NCBI RefSeq assembly: GCF_001005085.2
Contig: NZ_LBMU02000101.1
Location: 30,117 to 94,116, forward strand
Source: Streptomyces humi
Lineage (GTDB): Bacteria > Actinomycetota > Actinomycetes > Streptomycetales > Streptomycetaceae
DNA length: 64,000 nt
Direction of reading: 5' to 3'
Shown: piece after piece, positions 62,550 to 64,000 of the stretch
Layout of the letters: each line of letters opens with the position of its first letter
Numbering within the stretch: the stretch's first letter is position 1
Made by a program: the position numbers and the translations under genes
The notes under the pieces: generated by a model
Seen by the model: the letters and a program-made list of their open reading frames with translations, nothing else
Databases searched by the model: none
Told to the model about the DNA's origin: nothing

Positions 62550-63146
62550 ATGGTTGATGTTCTTCCTCTGGTCGAGGCCCGGTTGACCACCGCGCTGGGC
62601 GAACCGGACGCGCGCGCGGCGGTCACCTTCCTCGGTACGGACCGCATCGAGGTGCTCCGTTTCCACGAGGACCTCCAGGGCGAGGACGTCGTCCGCTACG
62701 CCACGCTCGGCATGTCCGCCCACCCCATGACCGACCCCACGGCGATGGTCGCGGACCCCGTCAGGGGACCCCGCGCCGAACTGGTGCTGTCGGTCCGGGC
62801 CGGCCTCGCCGAGACCGACAAGGTGCTCCGCGCGCTCGCCGTCCTCGCCGCGTCCCCGCAGGTCGAGGGGTTGGTCGTGGCCCCCGGGGCGTCCCTCGAC
62901 GTCGGTGACCCGCTGTGGCCCGGCGCCCCCTTCACGTCGGTCCTGGTCGGCGAGCCGGGCGGCCTCGTCGAGGATCTGGAGCTGGACGACCCGCTCGACC
63001 CCGTACGGTTCCTGCCGCTGCTGCCCATGACGCCGAACGAGGCCGCCTGGAAGCGGGTGCACGGCGCCCAGCCCCTCCAGGAGCGCTGGCTCGCGAACGG
63101 GACGGACCTCCGGGACCCCGCCCGGAACTCCGTCCGCCTGGACTGA
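62550..63146 (+). CDS. suppressor-of-fused (SUFU) domain protein
   Basis: A 198-residue cytoplasmic protein of the bacterial SUFU family, an immunity-type or protein-binding fold found beside varied toxins and as stand-alone genes. The typical ending, VRFLPLLPMTPNEAAWKR, in which the L-L-P-M-T-P-x-E motif is readable, makes the family clear. No ribosome-binding site precedes the ATG; the gene may be leaderless. No toxin gene is adjacent. An imperfect but long hairpin follows the stop. Confidence 0.82.
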   Translation: MVDVLPLVEARLTTALGEPDARAAVTFLGTDRIEVLRFHEDLQGEDVVRYATLGMSAHPMTDPTAMVADPVRGPRAELVLSVRAGLAETDKVLRALAVLAASPQVEGLVVAPGASLDVGDPLWPGAPFTSVLVGEPGGLVEDLELDDPLDPVRFLPLLPMTPNEAAWKRVHGAQPLQERWLANGTDLRDPARNSVRLD

Positions 63147-63152
63147 CCCCCC

Positions 63153-63196
63153 CCGGACGGTGGCGAGGGTGAGCAAGCTCACCAAGCGCCGTCCGG
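63153..63196 (+). terminator. terminator after the SUFU gene
   Basis: CCGGACGG pairs with CCGTCCGG at the base, and GGTGAGC with GCTCACC at the top, with an internal mismatch; starts 7 bp after the stop codon. Confidence 0.65.
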
Positions 63197-63324
63197 AAGC
63201 GGGCAGTTGGCAAAGACCGTGCCGCTGTCCCGCCGCTGTCCCGCCGACGTCCCGGCGGGGCCGCGTGCGCCGGTCGGGTGATCGTCCTTGACGTGGGGGA
63301 TTCCGGGTAGGACCGTGGGGCCCT

Positions 63325-63966
63325 ATGAGGGGCGAACCCAGTTGCCCGAAGTGTGGTGGCCGGGTCAGGGCTCCCGGACTCTTCGCCGACACCTGGCAGT
63401 GCGACGTGCACGGGACCGTGCACCCGGTCCAGCCCGTGATCCCGCCCAGCGTCGAGGCCCTGGGTGTGGTGGTGCACCGCACCCAGGTACCGGTGTGGAT
63501 GCCCTGGCCGTTGCCGGTCGGCTGGCTGTTCACGGGTGTGGCGTGCGCCGGTGACGACCGCAGCGGCGGCCGCGCGACCGCCGTCGCCTGCTCCGGACCG
63601 GCACCGCTCGGCGGGATAGGGGAGATGATCCTGGTCGCCGAGGAGCTGGGAGTCGGCCTCGGCGCGCGGTACGCGGGCATCGACGCCCCGGACCCGGGCC
63701 CTTACATGAACGTGGAGAAGCCGCCGCAGGCCAAGGTGCTGGCGGCCGGCCGGCCGACGCCGTTGTGGCACGTCTCCGGGGCGCCGGACGACCGCGCCGT
63801 CTTCGCCGGCGAGGCCCGGGGCCTGTGGCTGTGGGCGGTGGTCTGGCCGGAGCAGACCGGGCTGCTGATGTACGACGAGCTCGTGCTCACGGATCTGCGG
63901 GACGCGGGGGCCGAGGTGGACCTGGTGCCCTGCGGGGCGCTGTCGCCGCGCCTGCTGGAGCCGTGA
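63325..63966 (+). CDS. zinc-ribbon hypothetical protein (DUF6758-like)
   Basis: A 213-residue protein with an N-terminal zinc ribbon, CPKCGGRVRAPGL then WQCDVHGT, the Cys-x2-Cys ... Cys-x2-His ligands. The rest is tryptophan-rich (WMPWPLPVGWLFTGV and LWLWAVVWPEQTG) with no membrane helix. I believe the database name is DUF6758 and that it is a conserved Streptomyces family; function unknown. An AGGACC-like weak site precedes the ATG. Confidence 0.8.
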   Translation: MRGEPSCPKCGGRVRAPGLFADTWQCDVHGTVHPVQPVIPPSVEALGVVVHRTQVPVWMPWPLPVGWLFTGVACAGDDRSGGRATAVACSGPAPLGGIGEMILVAEELGVGLGARYAGIDAPDPGPYMNVEKPPQAKVLAAGRPTPLWHVSGAPDDRAVFAGEARGLWLWAVVWPEQTGLLMYDELVLTDLRDAGAEVDLVPCGALSPRLLEP

Positions 63967-64000
63967 CGCCGACGAGGGCCGAGGGGAGCCGGCCGGGGTC

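Overview
The window is chromosomal DNA from a high-GC actinomycete, almost certainly a Streptomyces. Codon third positions are nearly all G or C, GTG and TTG starts are common, and the gene content is typical of the genus: an oligopeptide-ABC-transporter-rich locus, mycothiol MshB, a FolP2-type DHPS homologue, and a SigE-like ECF sigma factor with HtrA and TatB. From memory, the order matches the S. coelicolor chromosome around bldK. The right half also matches the M. tuberculosis block dapE-Rv1205-folP2-tagA-Rv1211 and Rv1220c-sigE-rseA-htrA-tatB-mrp-corA. I saw no rRNA, tRNA, CRISPR array, IS element or prophage gene.

Layout. 1-1861: the 3' side of a divergent block on the minus strand, with a succinate dehydrogenase/fumarate reductase cytochrome b-like subunit, the start of the flavoprotein gene (cut by the window edge), and a small hypothetical. 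2196-7283: an orphan peptide-type substrate-binding lipoprotein, a small lipoprotein and the GTPase TypA/BipA. 7815-25955: three complete five-gene oligopeptide/dipeptide ABC importers. Clusters 1 (7815-13659) and 3 (20345-25955) are close paralogues on the plus strand. Cluster 2 (14131-20013) is more distant, lies on the minus strand, and has a binding protein anchored by a C-terminal membrane helix instead of a lipid. A glyoxalase-fold gene separates clusters 1 and 2. 26108-28228: an S9 prolyl-oligopeptidase-type peptidase, which fits a peptide-use neighbourhood.

28419-36115: a small membrane protein, mshB plus a membrane protein, a large Gly/Pro-rich peptidoglycan-binding-like protein, then a coupled ABC exporter/histidine kinase/response regulator operon with a candidate palindromic operator. 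36133-40477: SirB1-like and GNAT genes, ferredoxin fdxA, dapC and a small secreted protein. 40748-47334: a transglycosylase-like protein, dapE, LOG, folP2-type, DivIVA-like, tagA, enoyl-CoA hydratase and DUF3117 genes. 47416-52176: an O-methyltransferase that appears to start with ATT, divergent from sigE-anti-sigma-htrA-tatB, the envelope-stress block. A sequence matching the mycobacterial SigE promoter consensus lies just upstream of sigE.

52400-63966: a conserved hypothetical, then a two-gene islet (a roughly 14-helix membrane protein of unknown function divergent from a 149-residue hypothetical) inserted before mrp. After that come DUF1003, a PRC/MgtE_N/CBS protein, a lipoprotein, a small hypothetical, CorA, a SUFU-domain protein and a zinc-ribbon protein.

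The strongest candidates for something not yet described are the islet at 53138-56311, the C-terminally anchored binding protein of cluster 2, and the regulatory sites (sigE promoter, exporter-operon palindrome, leader hairpins of cluster 1).
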